Positions 41,803-41,874 of a stretch of 41,874 nucleotides of DNA are shown piece by piece; positions within the stretch are counted from its first letter, which is position 1; every line of letters begins with the position of its first letter. Source of the DNA: JAVJUV01 sp047314965. GTDB lineage: Bacteria; Pseudomonadota; Alphaproteobacteria; Rhodobacterales; Rhodobacteraceae. The notes below the pieces were generated by a model that worked only from the letters and a program-made list of their open reading frames with translations, did not search any database and had not been told where the DNA came from. The stretch covers positions 1-41,874 of the forward strand of contig NZ_JBLBVK010000024.1 in the NCBI RefSeq assembly GCF_047314965.1, written 5' to 3'. Both the position numbers and the translations under genes were made by a program.

Positions 41803-41848
41803 TGGCAAAAATACTTCGGAGGGGTCCGGGGAGGCAGAGCCTCCCCGG
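41803..41848 (+). repeat. Dispersed hairpin repeat, copy 2
   Basis: GGCAAAAATACTTCGGAGG is followed by GGTCC and a perfect 10-bp hairpin CCGGGGAGGC-AGA-GCCTCCCCGG (41826-41848). The flank and layout match copy 1 at 38190-38234 in the same orientation, but the stem bases differ by compensating changes that keep the pairing. It sits just upstream of the permease gene, probably between two genes of the sugar operon. Confidence 0.75.
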
Positions 41849-41874
41849 CCGGGTGGTACCCAGGGAGGGGGAAA

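Noticed and set aside
40554..41808. Frame running from the glycosidase gene upstream through the permease gene as one 840-aa protein
   Set aside because: The upstream half is a shadow of the permease in another frame; the glycosidase starts at the ATG at 40557, which overlaps the permease stop.

Overview
The window looks like a chromosomal segment from an alphaproteobacterium of the Rhodobacteraceae (Roseobacter-type). The DNA is GC-rich and densely coded. It carries the split alphaproteobacterial F0 ATP synthase operon (atpI-B-E-F'-F), a ChoXWV/BetI/BetA choline system, a PtsP next to that system, a part of the dcw cluster (ftsW-murG-murC), and two copies of a hairpin repeat that I recall as common in this family. 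No tRNA, rRNA, CRISPR array, transposase or phage gene was seen.

Layout. 1-4035 (minus): the 5' end of a probable ftsY with a striking (Pro-Glu)n microsatellite, then murC, murG and ftsW with 4-nt overlaps. 4376-9798: a membrane protein, an SRPBCC protein, NudC, a Tat-exported CpdB and a winged-helix/alpha-beta-hydrolase fusion. 9935-12819 (plus): a small protein, a periplasmic glutathione-peroxidase homologue, and a VOC protein plus MATE efflux pump behind a near-perfect SoxR-type operator in a promoter with a 19-bp spacer. 12800-22231: ptsP, choline transport and oxidation with a BetI operator, and a leishmanolysin-like metalloprotease. 22339-28794: lysC, a copper chaperone, a class III sirtuin, a low-molecular-weight tyrosine phosphatase, a lipoprotein, pth, and DUF2332 and DUF2237 proteins.

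28776-30634 (minus) is the most unusual locus. Two exported PepSY-like proteins with extremely acidic Asp/Ser tails are followed, in one direction, by a LuxR-type regulator anchored by two membrane helices. I could not assign this to a known system. 30836-33414 is the F0 ATP synthase operon with a good sigma-70 promoter and a strong terminator. 33561-38177 holds two EamA-type exporters, an ArsR regulator, a LysR regulator divergent from an azoreductase-DoxX pair, and a small membrane protein. 38270-41783 (minus) is part of a carbohydrate ABC operon (ATPase, a GH63 mannosylglycerate-hydrolase-like enzyme, and a MalG-type permease with four extra membrane helices). It continues beyond the window.

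How the parts fit together. Two modules concern osmolytes: choline to betaine, and a glycosyl-glycerate or similar glycoside importer with its hydrolase. Several others concern redox and metal stress: the SoxR-box efflux operon, glutathione peroxidase, azoreductase/DoxX and the PCuAC chaperone. The housekeeping blocks (cell wall, ATP synthase, lysC, pth) show standard residues. Many neighbouring genes overlap by 4 nt in operons or converge with overlaps of 4-32 nt.
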